Origin: Chondrus crispus | Taxonomy: Eukaryota; Rhodophyta; Florideophyceae; Gigartinales; Gigartinaceae | NCBI RefSeq assembly: GCF_000350225.1 | Contig: NW_005178753.1 | Span: forward strand, 186,001 to 250,000 | Reading direction: 5' to 3' | DNA length: 64,000 bases | Part shown: positions 27,724 through 37,623 of the stretch, in pieces | Numbering within the stretch: the stretch's first letter is position 1 | Layout: the number at the start of each line of letters is the position of its first letter | Program-made: the position numbers and the translations under genes | Notes under the pieces: generated by a model | Told to the model about the DNA's origin: nothing | Seen by the model: the letters and a program-made list of their open reading frames with translations, nothing else | Databases searched by the model: none

Positions 27724-28323
27724 CTACGGATCCGCCGTCGGGAGACAGCACTGAATTTTCCCATGTTTGCACTTAACGATGCCGCAAGGAGAGCCAATTC
27801 GCTTGCATCGTCTGCGAAGCCTCCTTTTGTTCGGACGACCTCTCACGCACTTGCACGGACAAGGTGAGCTGGGGGTCACTGAGGAGGTTGCCGAGATTGT
27901 CGGGGGAGGTGTTGGGGATTCCGAAACGTCCGGAGTCATCTCTTCCGGGGTGTGTATCATCTCTTCCGGGGTGTGTATCATCTCTTCCGGGGTGTGTGTC
28001 ATTGGTTCCATGGTTGAAATTACGGGTGTCTCCGTCATTGGTCCTGGGGTTTCTGAAATTGTCGGTGGCGGAGATACAGATACTTCCGGATCACAGCATT
28101 GCCACCCATTGAGTCCGTTTCGTTGGCATCGCTGGACTTCACAACCGTCATATACTTGTCGTCGACACTGCCGTCCTGCACGCCGGCGCGGCCTTCCCCT
28201 AGCGAAGCATAGACACGGACATTGCGAGGTTTGCCTCAACGCTGCGCCTGCCGTAGTACCCTGCACGCTATTCGGCGAGAGCATAAGAACAACACATGCC
28301 ATAAGTAAGACGAAAACCTTCAT
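27724..28323 (-). CDS. Secreted protein with two 8-cysteine basic domains
   Basis: An intact 199-aa frame with a strong signal peptide (MKVFVLLMACVVLMLSPN, cleavage probably after VQG). Two homologous cysteine-rich modules follow: residues about 35-77 (CPCLCFARGRPRRR ... QCC) and about 152-193 (CPCKCVRGRPNKRR ... QCC). Both have the spacing CxCxC-x13-C-x6/7-C-x4-C-x6/9-CC and an Arg/Lys patch after the third cysteine. They are joined by a Pro/Ser/Thr linker with three TPEEMIH-type heptads. The protein is probably extracellular or in the cell wall, with four disulphides per module. I recognise no named family. A defence peptide, a matrix protein or a polyanion-binding protein are possibilities the sequence cannot decide. 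A TATA box sits about 120 nt upstream. Confidence 0.85.
   Translation of the reverse strand: MKVFVLLMACVVLMLSPNSVQGTTAGAALRQTSQCPCLCFARGRPRRRAGRQCRRQVYDGCEVQRCQRNGLNGWQCCDPEVSVSPPPTISETPGPMTETPVISTMEPMTHTPEEMIHTPEEMIHTPEEMTPDVSESPTPPPTISATSSVTPSSPCPCKCVRGRPNKRRLRRRCKRIGSPCGIVKCKHGKIQCCLPTADP
27936..27998. repeat. 21-bp coding minisatellite, 3 copies
   Basis: Three adjacent copies of tcatctcttccggggtgtgt plus one base begin at 27,936, 27,957 and 27,978 and are almost identical. On the minus strand they encode the repeated TPEEMIH heptad in the linker of the cysteine-rich protein. The number of copies may vary between strains. Confidence 0.9.
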
Positions 28324-28445
28324 TCTTGACGAGATATCTTGACACAGACAACCGATTTATCTGTTACTTGCGTAAAGAGAGAACGACCGATCCAATGTTG
28401 CAGCAAATGAGAGATAAGAAGAGGAGTGTGGGTCCTCCGCCTCCC

Positions 28446-28453
28446 CTTTTATA
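28446..28453 (-). promoter_or_regulatory. TATA box of the cysteine-rich protein gene
   Basis: On the minus strand TATAAAAG lies 123 bp upstream of the start codon at 28,323, in a GGCTTATAAAAGGGG context. Confidence 0.6.
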
Positions 28454-28459
28454 AGCCAA

Positions 28460-31280
28460 GTTCCAAGCTCATCGCTCCACAGAATACAGTTTGAGAAACG
28501 CTAGGAAGGAATCGATCTTACGAATGAGAGCTAGCTCGCCAATTGGTGGGAACGTTCATATCGATGGGTAGATCGAACAGGTAAGTTATCATGAGCCTAA
28601 ACGTTTGCTGTATGACGTGTGCTATAGTTCTACTCCGCAACACCACATCGATTGTGAAGTACAGTGCTACCCAAACCTGTAATCCCAGAAAAGATTTGCA
28701 CAACAACAGTTCGTATATACAGGATGCAGTTTGACATTTATCACCCCTGAAGAAGGAAAGTTTACTGTATGTCAGCAGCCTCTTGTGAAACACTACGTTT
28801 GTCTTTAGTGTTTCTGTCTTCTGTTCAACAAGAATGTCGACATCTGCATGTCAACAAAAGGGATTAAAAATTTACTGCACCATCCAATATTCAGGACAAG
28901 AAGCTGAAGGCTTACTCCGGTACTCATCAAACAACGAGCTAGTCATGGCGTAGATAGTCACCGTTTGTGAGTTTTGGAAAAGTTGTGTAGGTCTGTCACA
29001 CCAAATCCCCCACTATTGCTTCGTTTATGTTAAGACCTCATCGTGAAATGGGAGGGACATACATCTAGAAAAGTACTGAAGGCATGATTGATCATGACGG
29101 CCAATCTAATTACTGGTCCCCGTAACATATCTCAAAGTGTATATTTCGGAAAGCAGAACAGATATCCGAGCTGAACCCCTGTCATTTTCTAGGTTCAGTG
29201 CAGTTGATGGTGACGAGCTGGCCTAAGCACTCTTTTGAGAGAGTTTCATCCAGTTCACACAGAACTGCGTAAAAAATAACTGTACATTGTTTCCGCCCTG
29301 TACAGTATTTAATGTTTTCGTGTCTACACAGTGCAAGACAGCTTCATGGTATTCATGCATCACGCTTTTCTGCGGTTTCAAACCCTTAAGAGCAAGACTC
29401 CATCTGTTTGTATTCCTAGCTACTCTCGTGTTTTTTTCTATTGTGTGGACATAAAGAAGTCCCTTTTGCAGCATATACGCATTCCTCCTACAGTTAAGGG
29501 AAGGAGCCAACAGTGCCGATGCAGTAAACTGAAATCAGAAACAATTCCATGTTTAGAAAGATTGAAAAAGAAGAGTCAGGCAGAGCAGCACAGCTAAACC
29601 AGTGTAAGAAAAATAACCCGAACCGCAAACGTCACGATCATAATCGTGTACCAGTTCTAAGGCTCACCGATCGAACGTGCTTGTCCATATCGGGGTTTCG
29701 ACAAGAATACTTGTCCTGTCGGATTGTATACGGTATGGAATATTTCCGCCACACATAGATTAGTACCTGGAGGAGAGGAAGATTTACCTGGTCATGTCAA
29801 GAGTTAAAACGAGAACAGACGTTTTGCTTCTGTTCGATATCGAATCATTAAACAATCAGCCATACTTAAACTTACGTCTATTTCCAAAACGTTGAGAACG
29901 TGGGCTCTGTAGCCCATGCTCTAAAACGCACTGGTCCTGTTGCACTACTGCGGGGCGAGCATTGAATAGATGGACTGATTGCATCGTTGTACCTTTCTTC
30001 AATTGCAATTTTGTGGATCAGCAACGTCGCAAATGAGAATATGAAGTACTGTACATAACTTGTATGGTGTATTGTTGTTCCGTCTCGCGTGGATAGAGCC
30101 ACCATGTCACCAACCTGTTTATCATATGTACTGTATCATTTCTATTATCAAAGATGCCGAAAAGAAGAGAACTAAAATTGTTCCTAGCTGAAAAATATTT
30201 TATTGAGCGTTGCTTCTGGACCAAGCCCAAGCGAACGCCTTCCTTGCGAGAAGCGGAAAGTTCTGGCTGCCTTTCCGAGTTTAGCCGCAGATGGAGACAC
30301 TTAGAATGCTACGAGTAAGGGATACAAAGTGGTATTGTTCTGGTGGTACATACAGTGAATCTTCCTGTACTTTATAGTATTGGCTGCGGCCCCGTTAGCA
30401 TAACTTTAAGGAAAAATTGAGGTTCATAATGGACGTCGGAAAAGAAAACATACCTAGTTCTTCCTTTGAAAGCATGGTGGGTAGGGCAAGAGTTCCGTGC
30501 AGCAATTTCGCGATGACCTTTGTGGTATTGAGCACATGCTGTCTTAATTCGGACGCCTTCCACGCATCATCCATGAACAAAAAACTCAATGGGTCATTTC
30601 CGAACGTGTCACCCCCCAGATCCATACATTTAGCCAAACCAATATGCTATCACTTGCAAGGATAGCATACAATCTGTCCGAATTTCATATTTGGTGGTAG
30701 AATTTCGTACTGATCGACTCGTGCCGCTATTGGCAGATAGTCACTATCTACCCTTAGGGTAGCTGCAAAGCATAGAAAAGGTCTAATAATAGCATCCAAA
30801 CCTACAAACAGCGAATGGGCGCAATGGCTATGCTCGAAAATCATCATGCGATGAATCGTTGGGCCCATGATGCTAAGGTGACAGGAGCAAACCATACAAT
30901 AAGTACCCTTGGTACCTTCAAGGTTGATCTACATACTGTACGATACAGTCGATCCTCGATGTATGCCTCCTCCAAGTTGCGTATCCTTTGCAGTACCCAG
31001 GGTACAGTACCTTTGAAGGTGCACTATGTATGCACGCATACGGCCGGAACGGAACTCGTACCTGCAATTTCAGCCCCTGTATGAAGCCGGCATGCATCCC
31101 CTCTCATGGATAAAGGTCAAACTGGCATCTCATACTTGTCAGATGTCCCTTCATACAAGAACACTCATAAATGATACTGTTTTATGGACCAGTGTGCGTT
31201 TTGTTTATTGCGCACTGTGTCTCGTTCATTATCCGGATTTTTGTTTGGTGCCAAATTGTAAGGCTGGGGTTGTTTGATTT
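28460..31280. other. AT-rich intergenic DNA with many TACTGTA/TACAGTA motifs
   Basis: No coding region is supported. The 7-mer TACTGTA, its inverse TACAGTA, and the longer GTACAGTAC/TACTGTAC forms recur, for example near 29,280, 29,302, 30,049, 30,127, 30,942 and 31,010. Confidence 0.5.
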
Positions 31281-31628
31281 GAGGAGCCAATTAACCCCAA
31301 CGATGAGGATGACTATGCGGCTGTTATTTCTGGAAGCGATCTAGCTTTCAATGCGGCCGCGGAAATAAGTGGCGAAGAGCATGGGTACGGGCACGGTGAT
31401 GCTCTAGCCTAGGAAACTGGGGGGGATGAGGCATTCGATGTATCTATGGATGAGCTATTGAGATCGGTAGTCAATACGAAGAGAATGTTGCAGCAGAAGC
31501 CGAGCAATCGCGGGTTTGTGATTCGCTTTCTTGCCGAATTGCAGGGCAAGCATCGGGTGGAGGAACTTTCCAACAGACGCCAGAAAAACATATCCGACTT
31601 CTTCCCAAAAGAATGTACCGCAGGGTAG
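31281..31628 (+). pseudogene. C-terminal relic of a DNA transposase-like protein with PIP-box motif
   Basis: A plus-strand frame, interrupted once by TAG (about 31,409), reads as an acidic stretch (EEPINPNDEDDYAAVISGSD), then MDELLRSVVNTKRMLQQK, then RRQKNISDFFPK. QKNISDFF fits the PCNA-interacting consensus Qxx(hydrophobic)xxFF. The same kind of tail closes many pogo/Tigger-type (CENP-B-related) transposases. The upstream catalytic domain is not found, so this is a truncated relic. The family call is inference from the tail only. Confidence 0.45.
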
Positions 31629-31639
31629 TTTCAACAAAG

Positions 31640-33361
31640 AAAAGATGTCTATTAATTAGGACGTTTTATGAAACAAGTTATGATAAAACCTTGTCCCACG
31701 CATATCCTCAATGTATGCATAAAGATTGCTGCTACCATGAGTGTGCATACATCAAGGATCGACTGTGCCAGTATCATTGTTGCTGTTCTCCCTCACTTGT
31801 TTTGGATACAGGTGTACGGTACGATGTTAGATTCATCACCGATTACAGTACAGTTCAGTAGGCACAAACAAACCCCTTTCTAAGGAGACAGATTAGGCGA
31901 CATTCACCTGTGCTCATGCAGCACGTGGCATATATTGTAGGTACACACCTAATGCCGCGAACTTTGAGGACGATGAAGCTGCTAGGGCTCGCCAAGAATA
32001 CTGTGTATTGCGTAACCCCCGGCTCTGATCTGTAATCGTGATGGTTTTGCGTTGCTGCCCAGGGCAAGATGCACAGACAGCGAAGGGTTGAAGCCATAAT
32101 GTATGCAAACCCATTTCTGATGTTATAAACTAGAGTACTCCCACGTGTCCTTCGTGCAGTACAACAAATGTGTCTGACAGAAAAAGGTGGAGCAGCTGTG
32201 ATGTCCATCAAGCGATGCTCCTCTTTGCCGTGGGGCTTAGCCGCCCGTAAGACAGCACACACTCCTGTAGTCAGGAACGATCCTTTCGGGACTCTTGTGA
32301 CTGGTTTGAGCCGGGTTTCTTGTCTCGTCTACAGTATCTCAAGTACAGTTCGTACTCCATGACAACAGCTATCTACATATGAGATATCTACGCTAATTTT
32401 TGAAAACAGCAAGCTCCACGATAGTTTTAAATGCATCTCTCGACACTCATGGTTTCTTCAAATAGTGGGCAACTAGTGTATGCTTCTTCAACATAATAAA
32501 CAGCAGTGGTGACGATAGCAATCGTGTAGGGTTCGTTTCGCACATACTTATACTGTACTACTACTGATAATACTGTAGTGTAGAGCAAACTTGCGTGTCA
32601 CTAATAGCATCAACACAGCGTTATTGCAGCTGACGAGGCTATACTGTATGCAACATCTATCAATAGTGAAACGAACGTCATGCTTTGCCTCAAGACTTCA
32701 GCAATTCTGTTCTCAGTGGGGCCCTGCGAGTGCTTTTTAACACCATGAGACTCTGCGGATTGTTACAGTAGCAGGCCCTGAGGACGGCCAACACTTCCGC
32801 ACTCATCGCATTACATCGCACGTACTGCCTTACTGCATGGATTCCATGCAAGCAAGCAAATCTGCCTACAATCATAGGGAGTGGTATTGACGCACAACGC
32901 TCGGCCTGGTCAGCAGGTCTCATCGGGACGTGCATCTGGCGCTGCTGCCTTACGAATGCTAACGGTGCGTAATGTGGGTCAACAATCGCATTTACTGTAC
33001 AAAGTAACTGAAGATAAATGAGCAGCCGTCATCCGCTCGCTTGCGTCTTCACCGCCGCTTGAGTGCAGCGCTGTATTCTGTTACTGTACTGCACGTTGCA
33101 TCCGCATACACAGCACGCACGAACGACAAGACCGCGCGGTACCCGAATCCGACATCGACTAATGTACAAGTCAGGCCCCAACTATGTCCGCTAGCTCAGC
33201 CTCGCGCGATCAACTTGCCGCCAAGACTCACACTCGCCGGTCCGCCGAAAGACAAACACCATGCCGCACATACATACACATGCATACCCAACTTGCCATA
33301 CCCCTCCTCGCCCCCTCTAGCCTTCACAGGCACGTCTCGCCTCGCCTCTCGCGAAAGGCGC
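31640..33361. other. Intergenic DNA, no gene recognised
   Basis: Short frames only. TACTGTA/TACAGTA motifs are dense here as well, near 31,851, 32,331, 32,552, 32,643, 32,994 and 33,083. Confidence 0.5.
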
Positions 33362-33757
33362 TCAAATGTAATCGTACTTGCTCATCCACCAAGCGAGAAA
33401 AATGCCGTATCCGATGAAGAAATGTAGGGCGACGACGCCAACGGCTGCAACCGTTCCCACCGTAGCGCCCCATATGAAAGCTTTTCTTCTCTTGCCAACG
33501 ATGCCGCAGCTCTGCGGGCAGCACAGGAACAGAAAGGCAAATGGGAGAATCGAAGCGGCGGCGAAGAAGGCCGCGAAAAAGTAGAACTTGGTGAACTTTG
33601 CGCCCTCATCCGCGAGCGGCGGGCAGCCCCCGTGCTCGATGTCGTGCCCGACCTTGATCACGGTATCCGACGAAGAAGCATCGGAGCTGGAGAGCTGCGT
33701 CCCCGTGGCGGGGACGGCGGCGTCGGCGGGCGGAGCAGCGGAAGGCGAGGCGCTCAT
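33362..33757 (-). CDS. Small two-helix membrane protein, 131 aa
   Basis: An intact minus-strand frame with a soluble Ala/Ser/Pro-rich N-terminus (residues 1 to about 52), then two long hydrophobic segments. The first is KFYFFAAFFAAASILPFAFL with LFLCCPQSCG after it. The second runs from AFIWGATVGTVAAVG through HFFIGYGIFLAWW. The short connecting loop is basic (KRRK). Both ends probably face the same side of a membrane. No family is recognised. Base composition is GC-richer than the flanks and there is no stop or frameshift, which supports a real gene. The GC-rich stretch upstream (to about 34,110) could be its promoter. Confidence 0.6.
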   Translation of the reverse strand: MSASPSAAPPADAAVPATGTQLSSSDASSSDTVIKVGHDIEHGGCPPLADEGAKFTKFYFFAAFFAAASILPFAFLFLCCPQSCGIVGKRRKAFIWGATVGTVAAVGVVALHFFIGYGIFLAWWMSKYDYI

Positions 33758-33759
33758 GT

Positions 33760-35924
33760 TTATTTGGTGCTTCGAAATCTTGACGCAGGGATCGGTCAGG
33801 CAACAGTTAGTTCCGTGGACGCCGGGGTGGCGGCGGCCGAGGCGTCATGTTTTATTGCCGGGGGCGGCAGTACTTTCGGCGGCCGACACGCGCGGGACTG
33901 GCCGCGCGGACCGGCAGCCCCCGCGGGCATCAGGAGCCTTGTTCGGTAAGTGCGGGACGCCGGGGGTCGCCACGCGGAGCGGGCGGGTCCTTGGGCATAC
34001 GCGGCGACCCCCGCCAGGGCCGGCGAGGCCGGATGGGGGAGGGGGGCGCTGCGGATGGAACACGAGGAGTTGCAACGTTGCCGAACGGGGGTGCATGGAT
34101 CCCAACGGAAGGAGGTAGCGCTTCATGGGTGGCCGAAGCCTCGTCGAAACCTAATAATCGCCATTAATATTTTCCTTGCTGATTTCAGTGATGCGATTCT
34201 TGGCACACGTGTACACGCCAACTTTCCTGGATATCTTTCTTCGCCCTCTTGCCGCTTACAGTGCCATGTAACTGTAATGTATAGGGCGCAATGCCCTCCA
34301 CTGTAAGCCTGCATCAAGAACTTACAGAGCGCACTGAAAGTATATGCTCTTATGTAGTGCATCTCCACCTGTCGCAAAAAATTAAAAGAAAAGGGGAAAC
34401 AATAAAGGGTTAACCGGCAGGACCGGGCGAATGAAGGGAATCGCAGTTTTTATTGTTGTGGCTTTTGTTTTCGTTCTTGCTTATCTTGGCAGCTAGTCTG
34501 TCTCGACTCCCTCTGTATTTATACTCCCCGTCCTCCTTGATTCTCTCTCCATGTTATGTTTTGCACTATCACAAAATCCATGTAGTAGAGGATGCACTCT
34601 TCTTCGACATCTGAAATTACTAAATGCTACCGTTTGGTGCATTTCAATAATTTCGTTGAGATGCATTTCTCTACTACAGTAAAACTCCACCTTCAAATGC
34701 TATGCTCCCACACCGCCACAGTCACCAATTGAGTCATATTTTGCAATTTGCAGTTTTGGAGCCTCCACCGGGCTAGTTATATCGCAAATCGAGTTGCAAA
34801 ACGTATGAGAAGACCCGATTTGCAACATTTTGTCTCCCCAACAATTGACGAGTTACGAGACAAAGTTCTGCAAACCAGTCGGTCACCTACCGCGATATGT
34901 GAAATAAAATGATGAAAAGCAGCCTTTTCATACTAAAACACCGGTTTTAATATTGAGGGAAACTAATCAGTAAATAAGATTTAACAAATGTGCTTTGCAT
35001 GCCATGCACTCGGGTCTTCTGATCTGGCGAGATGGCGTTGAGATAGCAGATAGTATCTGCTTTTAGTGGCACCTTCAACCAATGTCAGGTCATTTCCACA
35101 TCAAGGAAATTGACACAATGCATTGCGCCAATTATTTGGGGTAGTCTCAGATTGTATTCTGAAATAGGGCAGTCATACGAGAGGCTCAAGAGCCAAGTTC
35201 ATCAAGTGCTTTCAGAAGGCGCATTTTAGACTCCCAACTTACCTTCGTAGTGTGTAGCACGCATTCACAGTGTTCCAATCGTTTTAAAGGTACCTTGCAA
35301 AAGAACTACTGGGGTGGTAAACGCGCCGCTCTTCTTTTGCGAAGTTTATGCCACGTTTCCTGGCTACTCTTAACATTTAATCAAAGATGGACCCCTCTCC
35401 GTGTCTTTCCGTAATTTGCGTCCCTTCAACAGGAGCTCAAAACTCTCAGCAGTACTGCATAATCCAAATCCGAGTTGCAAAGCGGTCCCAGCGCCACAAA
35501 TTTCTAATACGGAGATACATTTTACTACGGCTGTTGTGCAAATTTTAATCGATATCAAATTATGGTTTTGCAAACAATGATTGCAACACTATGTGGGGCT
35601 ACTGTATTCCCCACCAATAAGGCAAGGGTAGAAAAGACTAAGTATGATTAGAGGTCTGACATGTTACGTGTAGATAACTATTACCACAGTAGACGTACAA
35701 TTAGGGCAACGTGCTTGTATTACGGATGCGACCCAGCACCACGCTTTGTCGTTAGTCGCGGTACATCCTCAGGTTCAATAGGGTTCGAGCTCACGTCGAC
35801 CCAGACCGGGGAGGGGACCAGAACAGTAAACCTTCATTCTTCTTTCTGTTCACTTGAAGGAGTAGACTTGCTTCCATTTGATAGGGTCTCCGAGCAACTA
35901 CTTAGGGCTCCTGTTCCCCATGCC
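33760..35924. other. GC-rich island then AT-rich intergenic DNA
   Basis: 33,810-34,110 is notably GC- and CpG-rich and lies upstream of the small membrane protein gene. A possible splice donor (gttcg|gtaagt) occurs near 33,946. From 34,150 to 35,920 I find no supported gene; the longest frames are under 100 codons and featureless. Confidence 0.45.
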
Positions 35925-37240
35925 GTCCCATCGCATCGCTCCTAGCGCGAGCGATCGCAACGCCACGTCTTCCAATCCTCAACCAAGTGCACCGCAATCG
36001 GATGCGCTTCAGACTATCCTCGCCTAATTCACGTCCTTTCGTGAAATTTTGTCCGCTCAGCAGACGGAAATTGAAGCCTTGTATCAGGAAGCTGCAGAAA
36101 CTGTGGTTCCAGTCAGCACCGCGCAAGCCGAGATTGCCAATCTTCATTCACAGCTTTTGACACAACAGCAACAGCTTGCTGCATTGCAGCAACAGACTCC
36201 GCCAACCGCTCCCGATTCCACTCCGTCCAATTCGCCGCATCTATCACACTTTCTCTCCCTTAAAGCCCCAACTATTCCACCATTCTATGGAAATCGAGAT
36301 GAACGCACATCTGTAAAGTTTAAAGGCTTCATATATAACGTCAAGAAAGTTGGCGCACTCTCCCGAATGACTGAGTTTCAACAATTGTCTCTTGCAGAGT
36401 GCCATCTCCAGGACAAAGCGGCGGCATGGATAATGCGGATGGAGTCTGCCGGTACTAAACCCACTTCCGTCGACGCACTTCAAGGAGCTGTGATTCATTA
36501 ATTTGCTCCTCCTGACGAGAAGGCTCGGGCGAAGATCACACTCATGAACTACAAAATGCTTTGTGCTATTGACACACACATATCACGATTCCAAGACCTC
36601 GTCGAGATCTGTAGCACAACCCTCTCAGAAGCTTATGTGTTTTTCTTTTCCAGTCTCCCTGCCAATTACAAACAGGAATTCACAAAACTATATCCTACAG
36701 GCGAACCGAAAGACGTCCTTGATGTATACGAGAATGCCCGCACCTTCGACCTGTCACTGCAGTGGGCCGAGAAGGATGACAAGTTACTGAAGCCTGACCG
36801 TAAACCGAGACATTCACCGTCTTATGGCCCTCGTGATTCACCCACGCGTTCCCAACACTGACCACCGAGGGCCGATAAGAATCACAGTGCTCTCTCATGG
36901 GGTCCAATGAAATCTGGCGAGCGCACTCGTTATCGAGAAAATTATCGCTGCATGAAGTGCGGTCATAAAAGCTGGAGTAATCCTGACCATGGGTGTCGTA
37001 ATAAGAACCCTTCTCCATATAAGGAACAGCCTGCCAAAACGGGAGTAGTGCCACGCTTGAGTGTGGCCCCCCAAAGTGGGAATAAGTTTTCTTCACTTCA
37101 CCTGTCCGGCCTCACAGCTGGACTAGACACGGATTTGTTCTTCAGCGCAACTCTCAACGGACATTAGGTGACCGCCTACATCGATAATGGTGCCAGTCAT
37201 CTTTTGTGTCCCGTTAAACTGCTGAGCAATTAGATTTATG
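35925..37240 (+). pseudogene. Decayed gypsy-type gag-protease (element D)
   Basis: One reading frame, broken by stops near 36,028 (TAA), 36,499 (TAA), 36,859 (TGA) and 37,165 (TAG), encodes a gag. There is a coiled N-terminal part with IANLHSQLLTQQQQLAALQQ. A capsid-type domain contains APTIPPFYGNRDERTSVKF and QLSLAECHLQDKAAAWIMRM. A zinc knuckle (CMKCGHKSWSNPDHGC, spacing altered) follows. A retropepsin start, YIDNGASHLLCP, comes after the last stop. Reverse transcriptase is absent because the sequence breaks off where the Mutator-like element begins. It is older than A, B or C and was probably the target of that insertion. Confidence 0.75.
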
Positions 37241-37254
37241 GCTTAAAGCGGCCA

Positions 37255-37620
37255 GTAGGGAGGCGACAGCGCGCAAGTTTTCGTCATCAGAGGGGCGACG
37301 CCATTCTATTCCAACGATCACAGGGGTAACACTAAAAATAGTACATATTGAGATGGCGACAGCCTCCCAAAAAGCGTTATCAGGAGGGCGTCAAGACAAG
37401 ACAAGGGGCGACAATTCCGGTTATACCCTGGAAATGGTGGATCACATAGCACATGACGGAAATAGGGGGCCACAACCATAACGATAGGGGCTACAATTGC
37501 GCACTTTAGGGCGACGCCTCGCGTAATACACAAGAGAGGGGCGACAACTAAACCCAGTACAAATCAGATGGGCGACTCTACCCACGCCACGAACACATAC
37601 GTCCACACATAGACGACAGC
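37255..37620. repeat. Subterminal repeats (aggggcgac-type) of the MULE
   Basis: About ten degenerate copies of aggggcgac occur near 37,258, 37,290, 37,351, 37,382, 37,402, 37,463, 37,485, 37,506, 37,535 and 37,566. Many are spaced about 30-31 bp or a multiple of it. They lie just outside the transposase gene and could be transposase-binding iterons. Confidence 0.6.
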
Positions 37621-37623
37621 GAC

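Noticed and set aside
29223-30895. Frames of 60-95 codons in the AT-rich spacer
   Set aside because: No signal peptide, domain, codon pattern or neighbour context; consistent with chance.
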